This document shows positions 62,403 to 64,000 of a stretch of DNA of 64,000 nt, in pieces. Below the pieces are notes generated by a model. The model ran no database searches. It was not told the origin of the DNA and saw only the letters and a program-made list of their open reading frames with translations. Source of the stretch: Opitutia bacterium (GTDB lineage Bacteria > Verrucomicrobiota > Verrucomicrobiae > Opitutales > UBA953); contig SFEJ01000007.1 of assembly GCA_004558035.1 (NCBI GenBank), forward strand, positions 12,624 to 76,623. The letters run 5' to 3'. Both the position numbers and the translations under genes were made by a program. Position 1 is the stretch's first letter. Each line of letters begins with the position of its first letter.

Positions 62403-63797
62403 TCAGAATTTTTTGTAGGGCAGGTGAATACAGAATGTCGTTTTTCCGGGCACGCTGTCGAGCGTGATTTCGCCTTCGTAGGCGTCCACGAGCCGGCGCA
62501 CGATGGCGAGCCCGAGCCCGAGCCCGAAGTTGAGCCCGTTTTTCTTCGTCGTGAAGTCGGGCTGGAAGATTTTCTGGTGGAAGCCTTCGGGCACGCCGGG
62601 GCCGTTGTCGGTGATGCTCACGGCGATGAAGCCGCGCAGCGTTCCCGTCGGCACGACCTGCAGGCGGATCTTCACCGTCGGGTCGGGCGTTCCCGCGAGC
62701 TTCAGCGCGTCGCAGGCGTTCTTGATGATGTTGACCCAGATCTGCACGAGCTCGGTCATGTCGGCGCGGATGGTCGGGCAGTCCGCGGCTTCGCCGATCT
62801 GCGATTCGAGGCGGACGTCGCGGAGATTGGACTTGAGCAGCGCGATCGCCTCGCAGAGCGATTCGTGGACGCTTGCGCCGTCTTCGCGGCGGATGTTCCC
62901 GCCGCCGCCGAGCAGCTTCACGGAGCGCACGATGCTCGCCGCGTGCCTGGCGGCGACGCGCATGTCGTGCAGGTCGTGCCCGAGCTCCCAGTAGCGGGCG
63001 TTCTTTTCGAGCGAGGCGATGCGTTTTCTGCCGAGCTTTTCGGCGCCTTCGCGCGTTCCCGCCAGGCGGACGAGGACCTTGGCGATGTCCGGCGGCAGGT
63101 CGTATTCCCGCTCGAATTCCCGCGCGAGGCGGCGGACGTCCTCGCTCGACGTGACGGCGGAATAGTCGAGCCCGCGCCGGAAGAGGTCGAGGTTTTCGGC
63201 GGAAGTCTCGCCGAGGGAATTTTCGAGAAATTCGAGCACGAAGTCCGTCTTGCGGGCGAGCACGCCGACGGCGTTGTTCAGCTCGTGCGCGATGCCGGCG
63301 GCGAGCTGGCCGAGCGTGGCGGACATTTCCGCGCGGTGCATGCGCTTGACCGCCGCCTCCTTTTCCACCGTGCGCGCGAAGACGCGCGAGTTGCGCTCCG
63401 CGAGCTCGTGCAGAATCGTCGGCATGAACTGTTCGCTGAGCGGACCGTATTTTTCCGGTTCGACGGCGGGAACGTCCGCGTCGATGAACGCCATTTCGAC
63501 GTCCGTCTCCGCGACGATTTCGGAGGAAAGCGCGTAGCGGCGCGAGAAGAAGCTCTGCACGCCGATGTAGGAGCCGGCGCCCGCGCGGAAGACTTCGTAG
63601 CGCGTCTCCGGCGCGTCCGCGTCCTGCTGATAGGCGATGATCTCGCCGCGCAGAATCAGAAACAGGCGCCTGTTGGGCTCGTTCTGGCGGAAAATGACGT
63701 CGCCGCGGCGAAAGGAAAGCCTCCGCGCGGAATCGGAAAAATACGTGCGGTTGAGGCGTTCGAGGCTGTTTTCGCGGGATGGGGAATCTGTCGGCAC
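62403..63797 (-). CDS. Soluble histidine kinase with N-terminal cyclic-nucleotide-binding-like domain
   Basis: Residues about 15-120 of this 464-residue protein resemble a CRP-type cyclic-nucleotide-binding domain (FRRGDVIFRQNEPNRRLFLILRGEI). An alpha helix leads to the HisKA-like dimerisation part with phosphoacceptor H171 (GIAHELNN). A long helical insert (190-290) follows. The HATPase domain has the N box (VNIIKNACDAL), G1 (DNGPGVP), F box (FTTKKNG) and G2 (GLGLGLAIV). There is no membrane segment, so it senses a cytoplasmic signal, possibly through the cNMP-like domain. It is the upstream gene of a two-gene set with the receiver protein. Confidence 0.92.
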   Translation of the reverse strand: MPTDSPSRENSLERLNRTYFSDSARRLSFRRGDVIFRQNEPNRRLFLILRGEIIAYQQDADAPETRYEVFRAGAGSYIGVQSFFSRRYALSSEIVAETDVEMAFIDADVPAVEPEKYGPLSEQFMPTILHELAERNSRVFARTVEKEAAVKRMHRAEMSATLGQLAAGIAHELNNAVGVLARKTDFVLEFLENSLGETSAENLDLFRRGLDYSAVTSSEDVRRLAREFEREYDLPPDIAKVLVRLAGTREGAEKLGRKRIASLEKNARYWELGHDLHDMRVAARHAASIVRSVKLLGGGGNIRREDGASVHESLCEAIALLKSNLRDVRLESQIGEAADCPTIRADMTELVQIWVNIIKNACDALKLAGTPDPTVKIRLQVVPTGTLRGFIAVSITDNGPGVPEGFHQKIFQPDFTTKKNGLNFGLGLGLAIVRRLVDAYEGEITLDSVPGKTTFCIHLPYKKF

Positions 63798-63847
63798 GAG
63801 AGGAAAGGGGTGAGCGTTTTTTCGGGAGGAAAGGGGCGGCGCCGCGG

Positions 63848-63887
63848 GCGGGAACGGCGCGCGCGCGTCATGCGGCGCCGTTCCCGC
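63848..63887 (-). terminator. Inverted pair of the dispersed word after the last partial gene
   Basis: GCGGGAACGGCGC (63848-63860) and its exact reverse complement (63875-63887) form a 13-bp stem, 9 bp past the stop codon of the minus-strand gene entering from the right. The loop is 14 bases. No T-run follows at once. Confidence 0.6.
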
Positions 63888-63896
63888 GCGGGAGCG

Positions 63897-64000
63897 TCAT
63901 TCCCAGGAGACCGGCTGGCCGGTGCATTCGAGAACGCCGCGCCAGAGCTCGCTCGTCACGTTGACTTTCTTGCGGCCCTTCGCGATGAGCGAGAGCGGCA
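63897..64000 (-). CDS. C-terminal end of an unidentified protein (partial)
   Basis: A minus-strand frame enters from the right edge and ends at TGA (63897-63899). The visible 33 residues include IAKGRKKVNVTSELW and end GVLECTGQPVSWE. Codon use fits the neighbourhood and a hairpin follows the stop. The family cannot be told from this fragment. Confidence 0.6.
   Translation of the reverse strand, partial: PLSLIAKGRKKVNVTSELWRGVLECTGQPVSWE

Larger units (their letters stand above)
1..64000. repeat. Dispersed short word CGTTCCCG / CGGGAACG over the whole window
   Basis: This 8-base word (7-base core GTTCCCG, frequent 10-base form GCGTTCCCGC) recurs on both strands throughout. By eye there are about 15 core copies in the first 3.7 kb (7 in one orientation, 8 in the other), 5 in the fmt gene and 6 in the MATE gene. 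It lies in all reading frames: GCG GGA ACG (Ala-Gly-Thr), GTT CCC GCG (Val-Pro-Ala), CGT TCC CGC (Arg-Ser-Arg), GGG AAC (Gly-Asn), CGG GAA CGC (Arg-Glu-Arg). Inverted pairs lie after several genes. Its function is unknown; uptake sequence, HIP1-like word and methylation target are the candidates. Confidence 0.8.

Noticed and set aside
1..64000. The dispersed word as a Chi or KOPS site
   Set aside because: Chi and KOPS are strand-biased relative to replication; the two orientations here are about equal in the parts counted.

Overview
The window is a GC-rich stretch from a Gram-negative, diderm bacterium. LpxK, two C-terminal autotransporter barrels and a Pmp-like repeat protein point to the Verrucomicrobiota (PVC group), most likely an Opitutales-like lineage. 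That placement is inference from gene content and style, not a database result. Coding density is high. Few genes have a clear Shine-Dalgarno sequence, and some -10 boxes sit so close to the ATG that transcripts may be leaderless.

Layout. 0-9 kb: the tail of an unknown gene, a NERD-domain helicase, a GspE/PilB ATPase, panC, ychF, a class II aldolase-like protein, tRNA-Gln and a purF-type amidotransferase. 9-17 kb (mostly minus strand): fmt, a MATE exporter, an overlapping trio (periplasmic protein, membrane anti-sigma-like protein, ECF sigma factor), a cupin, zupT, a LysE exporter, ruvA and a sugar/sterol-type SDR. 17-25 kb: pyrG, slyD, thrS, a GH13 pullulanase-like enzyme and a HAD-DciA fusion. 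25-33 kb: a NhaD-like antiporter, a CstA-type transporter, ilvA, and a MidA-like protein translationally coupled to speA. 33-45 kb: an 842-bp repeat-filled gap, then a 3,832-residue autotransporter. 45-53 kb: a KDPG-aldolase-like protein without its catalytic residues, queF, a Xer recombinase flanked by repeat arrays, lpxK, hemL, a small zinc ribbon, an ACT-domain protein, menD and a ribbon-helix-helix-like protein. 53-64 kb: a 1,937-residue Pmp-like autotransporter, a DinG helicase, a receiver protein, a histidine kinase with a cyclic-nucleotide-binding-like domain, and the end of an unknown gene.

The most striking signal is not a gene. The short word CGTTCCCG (reverse complement CGGGAACG, often extended to GCGTTCCCGC) occurs on both strands about once every 200-500 bp, inside genes in every reading frame and between genes. 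Base composition alone would give roughly one 7-mer core per 4-5 kb. It appears to dictate codon choice, and inverted pairs of it form hairpins just after several stop codons. This resembles the DNA uptake sequences of Neisseria and Haemophilus or the HIP1 element of cyanobacteria.

A second unexplained layer is a set of AT-rich, stop-codon-rich degenerate word arrays found only between genes, several of them arranged as long imperfect inverted repeats.
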